Source: Papio anubis
Taxonomy: Eukaryota; Chordata; Mammalia; Primates; Cercopithecidae
Assembly (NCBI RefSeq): GCF_008728515.1
Contig: NW_022161735.1
Location: forward strand, 1 to 64,000
Length of the DNA: 64,000 nucleotides
Direction of reading: 5' to 3'
Of this stretch, positions 33,859 to 44,219 are shown one piece after another. Made by a program: the position numbers and the translations under genes. How positions within the stretch are numbered: position 1 is the first letter of the stretch; the number at the start of each line of letters is the position of its first letter. Below the pieces are notes generated by a model. The model saw only the letters and a program-made list of their open reading frames with translations. It made no database searches and was not told where the DNA came from.

Positions 33859-34188
33859 TATTTATTTATTTAATTTTTTGTTTTTGTAGAGATGGGGTCT
33901 CACTCTGTTGCCCAGGTTGGAGTGCAGTGGTGTGATCATAGCTCACTGCAGCCTCAACCTCCTTGGGCTCAAGCAATCCTCCCACCTCTACCTCCCATGT
34001 AGCTGGGACCACTACAACTGGCAAGCACCACCATAATTGGCTAATTTTTTCTTTTCCTTTTTTATTTCGTGTAGAGACAGTGTCTCCCTATGTTGCCTGG
34101 GTTGGTCTTGAACTCCTGGGCTCAAGTGAGACTCCCACCTCAGCCTACCAAGGTTCTGGGATTAGAGGTGTGAGCCATAGCTCCTGGC
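33859..34188 (-). mobile_element. AluJ-like, full length
   Basis: Old-type GGTCTTGAACTCCTGGGCTC sequence. TSD CAGCCCCCATTTA (33846-33858) and CAGCCCCTATTTA (34189-34201). Confidence 0.92.
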
Positions 34189-34194
34189 CAGCCC

Positions 34195-34420
34195 CTATTT
34201 ACTAAGCACTCTCTATGGTCAGGCTCAGAAGTGAACACCTTATGTACATCATTTCATTGAGTCATAACAGTATCATTCCAAGGTACGGACTTCACCCTCA
34301 TTTTACCAATGAGGATACTAAAGTTCAAAGAATTTAAATAACTGTGTACAAATAAGGCAATTGACAGTGGGAGAGACAGAATGCAAATCCACTTCTGACT
34401 TCAAAACCCACAAGCACTGG
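34195..34420 (-). mobile_element. MIR element
   Basis: TATTTACTAAGCACTCTCTA...CCTCATTTTACCAATGAGGA is reverse MIR, and the preceding AluJ inserted at its edge. Confidence 0.7.
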
Positions 34421-34892
34421 GAAGGAACCACATTGCCAGATGGATGAAAAGGAGGGAGTCATAGGCTCTAGAGGCTAGGGGAAGTAGTATATTGACTGTC
34501 CTTCCCTTGCTCACTCCCCTAACACAGTGAGGGGAGGCTCTTTGGCCAATCGCTAACACCAGCATGGCTGGGGTAAACTACCCAGGCAAAAGGACAAAGT
34601 GGTAGGGGCTGACTCTTCTTAGAAAAGACTTACTCAGATGCCCCTGCCCTTCCCCAGCCCTCTGCTGTCTATGCGCTGGCTGCCACCTCCTGGAAGAAAC
34701 GAGCATCTGGAGCCAGGCTCTGCCCACATGGGCAACATACATGAGTACGCACTCACATGCTCACTCAGGACTGTATATTTGAGGCGTGTGAGGCTTTACA
34801 GAGCCCCCAAAATCTCTTGATGTACAAAACTCTGCTCAAAAGAAAAAAAGGGGAAAATTTGGGCTTATGAACTTGCTTTAAAAAGTAATTAT

Positions 34893-35189
34893 CAGCCAGG
34901 CACAGTGGCTCATGCCTGTAGTCCCACCACGCAGGGAGGCCAAGGCAGGAGGATCCCTCAAGGCCAGGACTTTGAGACAAACTGGACAACATAGTGAGAC
35001 CTTGTCTCCACAAATATATATATATATATTTTAAATTGCCAGGCGTAGCAGTGCACACCTGTGGCCACAGCTACCCAGGAGCCCAGTGCAGGAGGATTGC
35101 TTGAGCCTAGGAGTTCAAGGCTGCAGTGAGCTAGGATCATATCACTGCACTCCAGTCTGGGTGACAGAGCAAGACCCTGTCTCAAAAAA
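34893..35189 (+). mobile_element. AluJ-like with internal (TA)n
   Basis: It runs from AGCCAGGCACAGTGGCTCAT to GACCCTGTCTCAAAAAAA. The mid A-rich linker became ATATATATATATATAT. Confidence 0.9.
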
Positions 35190-35275
35190 ATAGTACTTAT
35201 TAATTTTTTGAATTGGAGACTCTAAGATGAGCCATGCCTCTCTCCAATAAAAGGCCTATTTGTACAAACTTTTCT

Positions 35276-35586
35276 TTTCTTTTTTTTTTTATTTTTGTTT
35301 TTTTGGGACAGATCTTGTTCTGGTTGCCCAGGCTGGAATGCAATGGTGCGATCTCGGCTCACTGCAACCTCCGCCTCCAGGGTTCAAGCAATTCTCCTGC
35401 TTTAGCCTCCCAAGTAGCTGGAATTACAGGCACCCGCCACCACACCCCACTAATTTTTGTATTTTTAGTGGAGATGGGGTTTCACCACGTTGGCCAGGCT
35501 GGTCTCAAACTCCCGACCTCAGGTGATCTGGCCGCCTGGCCTTTCAAAGTGCTGGGATTACAGACATGAGCCACCACGCCCGGCCG
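35276..35586 (-). mobile_element. AluS-like, full length
   Basis: Perfect 14-bp TSD GTACAAACTTTTCT at 35262-35275 and 35587-35600. It is only 86 bp from the plus-strand Alu at 34893-35189. Confidence 0.95.
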
Positions 35587-36465
35587 GTACAAACTTTTCT
35601 ATTCCGTTTAAGAAGGTCCACTCCTCACCCCAAAGCTCCCCAGAACATTCTGTGGACCTCTTAGAAATCACAGATCCCAGGTTAAGAATTACTGCTTTAA
35701 ATTAACCTCTCAAATTCCACTTGCCTTGCTGATAGCAGCGTTAACAAATCTGAAATCCCAGCGAGGAAAGGCAGATAGATGCCTGCATTCTGTTGCTTTT
35801 GTTCACAAAGATCTTTTCTTCCCCTACTACTGGGACCAAGACATTAACTGTAACATTTTCAAGAACAAATAGTACTTTCAGTGCTTTTCTGGAGTCTCAG
35901 CCACACCCTTGGGCCAACTTTACAAATGCTGAGGAAAAAGAAAAAGACAACAGAGCTGAGTGTGATTTCTCCTGGGACCGAGGGGGCCCCGCCATTCTTA
36001 CAGCCCCAAAATTTCTGCAGAACCTTTTTGGAGCTGAGTGGCGGTGAGACTTTCTCCAGCTAGCAAACATTCAGTAAGTGTCTGCTTTTAGAGGAGCAGA
36101 ATTTTTGGGCTTTCAATGGCTAAAGATTTCCATCTTGGGAGCCTGTATTAGAAAGAAAGAGAAACGCCCCAGTGCACCAACAGTGGCCACTTTGTTTATT
36201 GTTTCGCCACATGAGAGAGAAAGGGAGAAGTGGGCTGATGTAAGAGAATGAGAATGCCGTTGAAGATTTGCTTTTAAGCATATAAAACCCTGCCTACGCC
36301 ATAAGACCAAAAAAAGATATTTTGTCTGTCTTAACAGAGTCCAAACTAATCATCCAAACAAAGCCACCTTTCTTCACCAACTCCTGGCCAGTACGACACT
36401 GAAGTTATAATTCTTCTGTGTCTTTAACCCTCAAACAGTTAAGCTCCTCTGGAAGCAATGTCGCC

Positions 36466-36469
<4 letters not shown>

Positions 36470-36505
<36 letters not shown>

Positions 36506-36512
36506 ACACACA
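36470..36512. repeat. (CA)n microsatellite
   Basis: ACACAC run with CGTG and AT interruptions at its end. Confidence 0.92.
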
Positions 36513-36736
36513 TACACTTTTTAAATTTTTTTAATTTTGGAAGGCAATATCACGATCCAAGACAAAGGGGAGCATTTAATGGGAGGAGAGGCTGTGGGGC
36601 AGATTTCTTCTGGTGAATGTCAAGATGCAGTTCTTCAGTCAATAGGAAAGCCAGAAAATGTGCAACATGAAACCAGGCAAAGGGGCCCAGCTGGAATGAT
36701 TAAAGGCAATGATCCCCACATCCCCCACCTTTTGAC

Positions 36737-36770
36737 ACATACACACACACACACACACGCACACACACAT
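36737..36770. repeat. (AC)n microsatellite
   Basis: About 17 AC units with one CG interruption, 225 bp from the previous tract. Confidence 0.9.
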
Positions 36771-38166
36771 CTATAGTCACATATGCAGTGAAGGAGTAGT
36801 TCCAGTTTTGTCCCTGCAAATAGGAATGAGAATAAAATTTTAATCACAGCAAGAGCCTTTCCAAAATAAAATGTCAATGATACTCAGCTAAAACAAATTC
36901 ACCTGCCATTTCCCAAAGGACTTTCTTTTACTTTGCATCTCCAACGTAAGTCCTTCAAGAAATCAGTTACCAAAGTCTAAGGGACATGTTGCGCCCTAAA
37001 TGTCTCGGATTGCCTTCTTGTTATGAATGAAGAGACTTAGAGTAATTCAGACTGCACATCCATGTGGTATTATGCTGTTCTGATTGTTCTAGGGAAACCA
37101 GTACCATCTTTTTTTAAATCTTTGCCTCCAGGACAGCAAGGCTCAGTGATCTATGTGTTCAATTTTGTCCAGCTTAGTGAAATTAAAGACATCCAAGAAT
37201 TTGTGAAAGCCCTCAGACTGGACACTTTAGAACAGGAGCCTGCCTCTGCGGTGATAAGCACACAATGAATGCAGTCAATGCCCATAGACCAGTTGAAAAT
37301 GGAAAGCCTCAAATTTGCTTTGTGCTATTATCAAGGGGCATCACCCGTGCACTCCAGGAGGGTGAACTCAGCTCATAAAATACATCCTTTCACTTTAGAA
37401 ACAGGCACCGCGAGTCCCAGGATGGTCAAATAAAACCTTTGAGTACTGCCCACAGCATTTATCCCCACACTGACTTAGTGTACCACTCTGTTCACCTGAA
37501 TTGTATTTAAAGTCTGATTCTAAAATACAATTGCTAGCCAACCCAGCTCAGTAACCATAGGAAATGGGTTTGTCTGTCTACTTCATGATTCTGCCCTTTG
37601 GCTCTGATGCAAATGTGAACCCATTAATCACACCGGAATGAGGTGAAATATCCTCTTGTCTAGAGTATCACATCTCCCCTATAAATCTCACTAGTTAACG
37701 GACATTAAGTGCTGGTTTTCTACTGTCCCCAAAGTGATTTCCTGTAATACAATCATGTATCTCAAAATTCAAACACCTATGTCCACAAGCTGATAGCTTA
37801 TAGGCTTAAGGAAATGACAATAAGAAATAGAGTTGGTTTCATATAAAATACATGGGAATTTGTAAATTCAAAAGATTGTTCTCCTTTAGGATAAACTGGG
37901 CTTCTTTAAAACAACTCTGTTTTTGACAAAATATTCAAAATATTATGAAGGTGTGTCTTTTGGAGTTAAAGAGTGCACTGATGCATAGTGTGGTCACTTA
38001 CAAGCCAAAGCTCATTAAAAACAAACAAACCAAACAAAACCAAAAACAGATCAGATCTTACTTAGTCACCCACTTTATTCACTCAAGCTCACTCTAAACA
38101 ATGTATATCTACTTCCAAAAATTCTTCAGAGAGTAATTGGAATTTTAAAGACATTTAAAACAGTTT

Positions 38167-38463
38167 GGCCAGGTGTGGTGACTCACACCTGTAATCTTTG
38201 CACTTTGGGAGGCCAAGGTAGGTGGATCACTTGAGGTCAAGAGTTCAAGACCAGCCTGGCCAACATCGTGAAACCCCGTCTCTAGTAAAAATACAAAAAT
38301 TAGCCAGGCGTGGTGGTGCATGCCTGTAATCCCAGCTACTAGGGAGGCTGAGGCAGGAGAATTGCTTGAACCGGGAGGCAGAGGTTGCAGTGAGCTGAGA
38401 TGGTGCCATTGCGCTCTAGCTTGGGTGACAGAGCAACACTCCATCTAAATAAATAAATAAATA
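38167..38463 (+). mobile_element. AluS-like, full length
   Basis: It runs from GGCCAGGTGTGGTGACTCAC to an (AAAT)n tail. TSD TAAAACAGTTT on both sides. Confidence 0.93.
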
Positions 38464-38662
38464 GTAAAACAGTTTGTCATACAGGTGTCTATACCATTGA
38501 GCAAGACAGCAATTGGTGTAATGAATATATTATTTCTACCACTGTTTTTTTTTTTTTTTTAAATAACTTTGGTTCTTTTAAAGGCTATTTGGCATATATG
38601 TTGTAAATCTTATTGGGAATTCCATTTTTTTTAATGTGTGTGCACCTCTGGAAGGAAGGAAC

Positions 38663-38708
38663 AACTGGCCTAGCCAGTTAATCCACCTTGACAAATTATT
38701 TGTCAAGG
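38663..38708. repeat. Two adjacent short palindromes
   Basis: AACTGGC-CTA-GCCAGTT (38663-38679) and CCTTGACAAAT-T-ATTTGTCAAGG (38686-38708) lie 6 bases apart. Both have perfect arms. Confidence 0.9.
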
Positions 38709-38756
38709 ACAACTTCAGCCTGCCCATCCACAAAGAGTACACCATTAGGTAAGTGG

Positions 38757-38930
38757 TGATCAAACTGTAAAGTTCTTAAGAATCACCCGGGTACTGGTTA
38801 AAATACAGATTTCTAGGACCGTTCCTAGAGGTTTTGATTCTGGGGTGAGGCCTAGGAATCTACAGTTTCACAAACCTTCCAAGTGATTCCGATACAGAGT
38901 TCATGAACCACACAGCTGATTAAACCTTCT
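38757..38930. mobile_element. MER5A-type hAT MITE
   Basis: AAGAATCACCCGGGTACTGG, then GGTTTTGATTCTGGGGTGAG and CCAAGTGATTCCGATA, fit MER5A. Confidence 0.75.
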
Positions 38931-39197
38931 CCTCAGACTCACTGCACAGACTAACTGGTGCTGTGCTCTATAGCTTAGACCAGATGGTTGCGTTAGAGGG
39001 TGTTAAGGAATTAGGTCACCTATTCCTAGAGGTCAGAATAGGGGAGGTTACACTGCCTATATGTTTGATGATATTCCATTCTGGGGAATTTTGTTTTCAA
39101 TGTAGTCGCTCTATATTCTGGGATACATATTTGGTATAATCCTCTCTTCTCCTCTCTGCCTCCCCCATCCTCATCTCCTCAAGAAGAAGGGCTTTAT

Positions 39198-39465
39198 GGC
39201 TAGGTGTGGTGGCTCACGTCTGTAATCCTAGCACTTTGGAAGGCCAAGGTGGGCAGATGACCTGAGGTCAGGAGTTCAAGAACAGCCTGGCCAATATGGT
39301 GAAACCCCATCTCTACTAAAAATACAAAAGTAGCCGGGAGTGGTGGGAGGCTGAGGCAGGAGAATCGCTTGAACCTGGGAGGCGGAGGTTGCAGTAAGCT
39401 GAGAAGGTGCCACTGAACTCCTGCCTGGGCAACAGAGTGAGATTCTGTCTCAAAAAAAAAAAAAA
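39198..39465 (+). mobile_element. Alu with internal deletion
   Basis: AluS/J-type, lacking the GCACCTGTAATCCCAGCTACT part of the right monomer. TSD AAGAAGAAGGGCTTT-like on both sides. Confidence 0.9.
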
Positions 39466-39645
39466 GAAGAAGGGCTTTTACCAGAGGCCACATGGAGGTC
39501 CTCAACATCTTTGCTTACATCACCCCTTGCACATACAAGCAGTGAGAGAGTGTCGGCATTATCTCTCTTATCTGGAGGCAGCAAGGACATCCTGGAGGCA
39601 GCAAGGTCTAATCCATTTGCCCCTCAAATGCATTCAACACTCTAG

Positions 39646-39823
39646 GCAGTGGTTCTCAGCCTTGGCTGCACATTGGACTATACCACCAAGAATGTTACGA
39701 AGTACTGAAGACTGGGTCTCAGCTCCAGAGATTCTGACTTAATTGGTGCAGGACAGGGCTTGGGGATCAGAAGTTTTAAGATCTCTTCCAAATGCTTCCA
39801 ACAAGGCTAAGGTTGAGAATCAC
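39646..39823. mobile_element. MER5A hAT MITE
   Basis: Ends CAGTGGTTCTCAGCCTTGGC and AAGGTTGAGAATCACT are inverted terminal repeats of MER5A. Confidence 0.85.
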
Positions 39824-39825
39824 TC

Positions 39826-40172
39826 TAGCAGCAGTTGGCAAACTTTTTCTGAAAAGGGCCAGGTAGGAAATATTTTAGGCTGTGCAGGTTACGCAGTTTC
39901 TGTTACAGCTACTCAATTCTGCTGTTGTAGCTAGAAAAACAGCCATAGGCAATACATAAACAAATGGGTGTGCTTGTGTGCCAGTAACACTTATGGACAC
40001 TGAAATTTGAATTCCATATGATTTTCATGTGTCACAGAATAGTCTTTTGGGGTGTTTTTTCCAACCATTTTAAAAATGTCAAAACCATTCTTGGCTGACA
40101 AGGTGGCAAAATCAAAATCAGGTAGCGGATGGGATTTGGCCTGCAGGCTCTTGTTCTCTAATTCTTGCTCTA
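39826..40172. mobile_element. hAT-type MITE, longer form
   Basis: CAGCAGTTGGCAAACTTTTT...TTTTAGGCTGTGCAGG...TTATGGACACTGAAATTTGA...GGATTTGGCCTGCAGG. It abuts MER5A at 39646-39823 with almost no spacer. Confidence 0.75.
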
Positions 40173-40639
40173 AAGCAAACCAGAAACCAATGTGAGAAGA
40201 TTTGGGGTCGTGGTCAGCTATTACCTAGTGCATGGTGCAAAGCTTATTAGAGTGCAATCTTTTGCAAGGATTGTTTATGCATATTTTGAACTTTGTCTTG
40301 TTCGGTTTCTTGCTACAAGAAGTTGGGTATTATAAGACAAGGGGTCTTTCCCTATGTCAATATAAGAATTATGGAACTCCTTTTACACTGTAAATTATTG
40401 TTTTTCCATTCTTTTCTTCTAACAGCACTCAGTAGAGGCAGACGGAAACAAATTATTTTTTCCTTTTAATTATCATCTAAACTTCATTAAGTGATACTAT
40501 GTAAATGAAACAGTGCAAAGTGTTTGGGCAAGCGTTACAGAAATAAACAAAAGTGCAAAATTATAGTAACTGTTAAAATTTGATGGCTTTAATTTATCTA
40601 TAACTCTACTTTCTTACAATAATAGAGAGTGAGGAAAAG

Positions 40640-40830
40640 TTAGTTAAGTAGACTCTGCAGTTAGATAGCCAGAGTTCAAAATCTAGCTGTCTCTTACAAT
40701 CTCTGTCACCTTGAACAAGTTTTTAAAGCTCTCTATGTCTCAATTCCTTAAATATAAAAGGTAAGAATAATAATAGTGCTTTGGACAATACCTCAGTAAA
40801 TGCTAGCCATTATTATTGCTTTATCCTTAT
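40640..40830 (+). mobile_element. MIR element
   Basis: GACTCTGCAGTTAGATAGCC...CACCTTGAACAAGTTTTTAA...TCAGTAAATGCTAGCC is plus-strand MIR. Confidence 0.75.
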
Positions 40831-40860
40831 AATGGCTATCTACTTTAAGAACTGGGTCTA

Positions 40861-41141
40861 GGCTGGGTGCAGTGGCTCATGCCTGTAATCCCAGCACTTT
40901 GGCAGGTGGATCGCCTGAGCTCAGGAGTTCGAGAGCAGCCTGTGCAACATGGCAAAACCCTGTCTCTACAAAAAATACAAGTTAGCCAGCTGTGTTTGTT
41001 TGCACCTGTAGTCCCAGCTACTTGGGGAGGCTGAGGTGGGAGGATTGCTTGAGCCCGGGAGGTCAAGGCTGCAATTAACTGAGATTATGTCACTGCACTC
41101 CAGCCTGAGCAAGGAAGTGAGACCATGTCTCAAAAAAAAAA
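40861..41141 (+). mobile_element. AluJ-like
   Basis: It runs from GGCTGGGTGCAGTGGCTCAT to CAAAAAAAAAAA. TSD AAGAACTGGGTCTA (40847-40860) and AAGAACTCGGTCTA (41142-41155). Confidence 0.93.
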
Positions 41142-41439
41142 AAGAACTCGGTCTAACCTAATTTGTACAACACCTACTACCCAACAAAGTATGCTCTGTG
41201 TTATAACTGGAATGCTATAGTTAATATGTTATATAGTAGGTCAAATTATTTCTATCATGTGTATAGTAATGGATAGTATACGTTTCTATAAAAGCAGAAT
41301 GCATGTCTGGCTTTCTTCGGATATTGCATGAAACCTAGTAGGCTGCCTTGGAAATAAACAATGTATTCAATATATGAATGTTAGGTAGCTCTATGTCATC
41401 AAAACAAAGTGTAACCCTTGTCTCCCTGTAGAAATCAAA

Positions 41440-41860
41440 TCCCCCTTCAGGACAGAGGTATTCATTCCCCAGTTGCTGGAGTGCTCACTTCTCATGGATC
41501 AGAGCTGAGTTCCTTCCGCAGAAATTGTGCTCTCTAGGGGAAGTTGCCTTGCCCATGTTATGTCCCCTCCCCAGTGGCAACAGGCATCCAACAACCTGAT
41601 TGGTCAATATGGGGTTCCAGGGCCTGGTCCCTGTCCCTCAATATGGGACAACTCTGAAGGGCCATCCTAGCTCCAGAACTGCCCACGGAGCCTGCTGTGA
41701 CTTCATTGGTTTTCAGCCTCTCCCTCTGCCAGGCCCTGCTTCCCTCATTCCCTTGATGGTTGATTTCAAGAGCCCTCCCAGTAAGTCTTTTGCATTCAAC
41801 TCTCCATCTCAGAACCTGTTTCAATATCCAGCCTGAGACCTGCTAACAAGCTGCAAGTGT
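41440..41860. mobile_element. Possible ancient solo LTR
   Basis: A C-rich stretch ending in CCCTCCCAGTAAGTCTTTTG...CCATCTCAGAACCTGTTTC, like the 3' end of old LTRs with a degraded AATAAA. The family is not identified. Confidence 0.35.
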
Positions 41861-42269
41861 AAGTTAGGCCCCCTTACACTTGCATACACTTAACTAGATG
41901 ATGTATTTCAAGAATCTATTTTGTCACAGACAACAGTGAAAAAAATCATTTTCAGAGAATTTCTCATAAGAGACACATGATCTGGATCAAAAACACCCAC
42001 TTTTTAATTGTGCAAACATACACTACAGTTCACATTTCCTAAAGTAAGTGCAGCTCTCAAAAACTACAACTCAATCACATATAATTAAAGGGACCAGAGC
42101 TGTGCACTTACTCTATTAGGCATTTCTCAGCTTCCCTACTGAGAATACCAGCAGGAAATGGAACAAATCTGCCTGGCAGGTAGAGAGATGCACCAATTGT
42201 CCTGCATTTACTTTGGCACAAAGCTCTCCTTTTATCAATGAAAAGACTGTCTCTGGATGAGATTAGTTT

Positions 42270-42606
42270 AGTGGTTTTTTTGTTTGTTTGTTTTTGTTGG
42301 TTTTTTTTTTGAGACGGAGTCTCGCTGTCACCCAGGCAAGAATGCAGTGGCGCAATCTCCGCTCACTGCAAGCTCCGCCTCCTGGGTTTACACCATTCTC
42401 CTGCCTCAGCCTCCCGAGTAGCTGGGACTACATGCTCCTGCCACCACGCCTGGCCAATTTTTTGTATTTTTAGTAGAGATGGGGGTTTCACCGTGTTAGC
42501 CAGGATGGTCTCGATCTCCTGACCTGGTGATCCGCCTGCCTCGGCCTCCCAAAGTGCTGGGATTACAGGATTTATGAACACTGAAATTTGAGCCACCGCG
42601 CCCAGC
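42270..42606 (-). mobile_element. AluY-like carrying a 20-bp foreign insert
   Basis: TSD GAGATTAGTTT at 42259-42269 and 42607-42617. Near the 5' end of the element, the expected ACAGGCGTGAGCC reads ACAGG, then ATTTATGAACACTGAAATTT, then GAGCC (42570-42594). Confidence 0.93.
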
Positions 42607-42841
42607 GAGATTAGTTTTTGATGAATTTTGGGTGCCTCCCATATAACTCACTCTTCCCGAAAGGAATTACATCATTATTTTTTTCTAGCTATTTAGGATG
42701 TAGCGTAGTTGAAACTCACTGCTCTCACATTCCCTGATATTCCCATTTTCCTTTCTTAAAAGCAAAAACAAAACAACAATTAAAACTTGCAGATGCTTTG
42801 GGGGATTTTCTGGGGAACCACCTGCTCACAAATAAGGAGCG

Positions 42842-42872
42842 TCCATGTAATCTGTGGTCCAGATTACATGGA
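42842..42872. repeat. 13-bp perfect hairpin
   Basis: TCCATGTAATCTG (42842-42854) and CAGATTACATGGA (42860-42872) around a 5-nt loop. Confidence 0.93.
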
Positions 42873-42897
42873 GACCTCATTTTGAAATCACTGGATT

Positions 42898-43268
42898 CCC
42901 TTGCACATGTGGGCATCAAAATGCAATCCCCAGACCAGCAGCATTAGCATTGCCTGGAACTCATTAGACAGGCAAATTATTGAATCAAAAACTCTGGGGC
43001 TGGGGTCCAATATTATGTGTGTGTTTGTTTGTTTGTTTGTTTGTTTCAGAGACAAGGGCTCACTGTGTTGCCCAGGCTGGAGTGCAGTGGCTATTCACAA
43101 GTGTGTGATCATCACACACTACAACCTCAAACTCCTGAGCTCAAGTGATCCTCCCACCTCAGCCTCCCAAGTAGCTGGGACTACAGGTGCATGCCACCAA
43201 GCCCAGCTAACATTCTCTGTTTTAACAAGCCTTCGCATACTAAAGTTTGAGAACTACTGTCTCACACA
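42898..43268 (-). mobile_element. MER5-type hAT MITE split by an Alu monomer
   Basis: CCAGACCAGCAGCATTAGCA...AAACTCTGGGGCTGGGGTCC, then after the insertion ACTAAAGTTTGAGAACTACT. A minus-strand Alu monomer occupies 43046-43213. Confidence 0.7.
43046..43213 (-). mobile_element. Alu monomer (FLAM-like)
   Basis: CACTGTGTTGCCCAGGCTGG...GGGACTACAGGTGCATGCCA beside a (GTTT)n tract at 43021-43048. Confidence 0.8.
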
Positions 43269-43479
43269 TTTTTTTTCTCGTTAGAAATCACAAAAGGACA
43301 TTAAAGTATCTTTTCCTACAGATTTATGAGTATCTTTATGAAGCCCTTTCAGAGAGAACTCACCAACAAGGAATCTGGCATCTTAAACCCAGGATTAAAC
43401 ATTTCCCTATTCTGTCCCTTCTGGCTTTCAGCACTTCCGCAAGATTTGTTCCTTAAAATTATTCCACTTTGGCCGACCC

Positions 43480-43660
43480 ATAATGCAAAAGAGGCAGGGC
43501 AGATCTGATTTCCAGTTCCACCACCTACTGACTTGCTAGATGACTGTGGTAAATTTTTCCATTTCTCTAAGTCTCAATATTCTTATGGACAAAACAGGGT
43601 TAATAGTAATATCTATCTTATAAATGTTAAATTTTGTGATGACAAAGTTGATAAGAGTCA
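43480..43660 (+). mobile_element. MIR element
   Basis: CCACCTACTGACTTGCTAGA...TCTAAGTCTCAATATTC is plus-strand MIR. Confidence 0.7.
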
Positions 43661-43875
43661 CTATAGATTAATAATAAGCTGCTATTTCAATAGCCCGCTA
43701 ATAGTTGAAACCATGTTTGATCTCTTCAACTAGAAAGAGGTTAAGGCTCATCCAGTTCCACGTGATTGAAAAATCCTTCCCTTCATCTGAATCAACTCGT
43801 GGACCCCAAGGCTGTCTGATCCAAATGAGTATCTTCACGGAATTTATTTTTATTCCTTTGTTCAAAAATATACCT

Positions 43876-44180
43876 GGCTGGGCACAGTGGCTCACACCTG
43901 TAATCCCAGCACTTTGGGAGGCTGAGGTGGGAAGATTGCTTGAGGCCTGGAGTTTGAGACCAGCCTGGGCAATATAGCAAGGCCTCATCGCCACAAAAAA
44001 AAAAAAAAAAAAAAAAAAAGTAGCCAGATGTGGTGGTGGTGGTGTATGACTGTGGTCCTAGCTACTTGGGAGGCTGAGGCAGGAGGATCACTTGAGCCCA
44101 GGAGTCTGAGACTGCAAGGAGCTTTGATCATGCCACTGTACTCCAGCCTGGGTTATAGCATGAGATCCTGTCTCTAAACA
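43876..44180 (+). mobile_element. AluJ/S-like with 25-A internal tract
   Basis: It runs from GGCTGGGCACAGTGGCTCAC to CCTGTCTCTAAACA. The mid linker is an A25 run (43995-44019), and a CA repeat follows the tail. Confidence 0.9.
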
Positions 44181-44219
44181 CGACACACACCTGCACACAC
44201 ACACACACGGATGGCACCC

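Larger units (their letters stand above)
35601..38156. other. SHC4 intron with two CA microsatellites
   Basis: About 2.5 kb without recognisable transposons or exons. ORFs of 60-84 codons (for example 35793-36047, 37062-37268) have no recognisable domain or CpG context. Confidence 0.5.

Noticed and set aside
43021..43048. CRISPR-like or tandem array of GTTT units
   Set aside because: It is a simple repeat next to an Alu monomer. There are no CRISPR arrays in this eukaryotic DNA.
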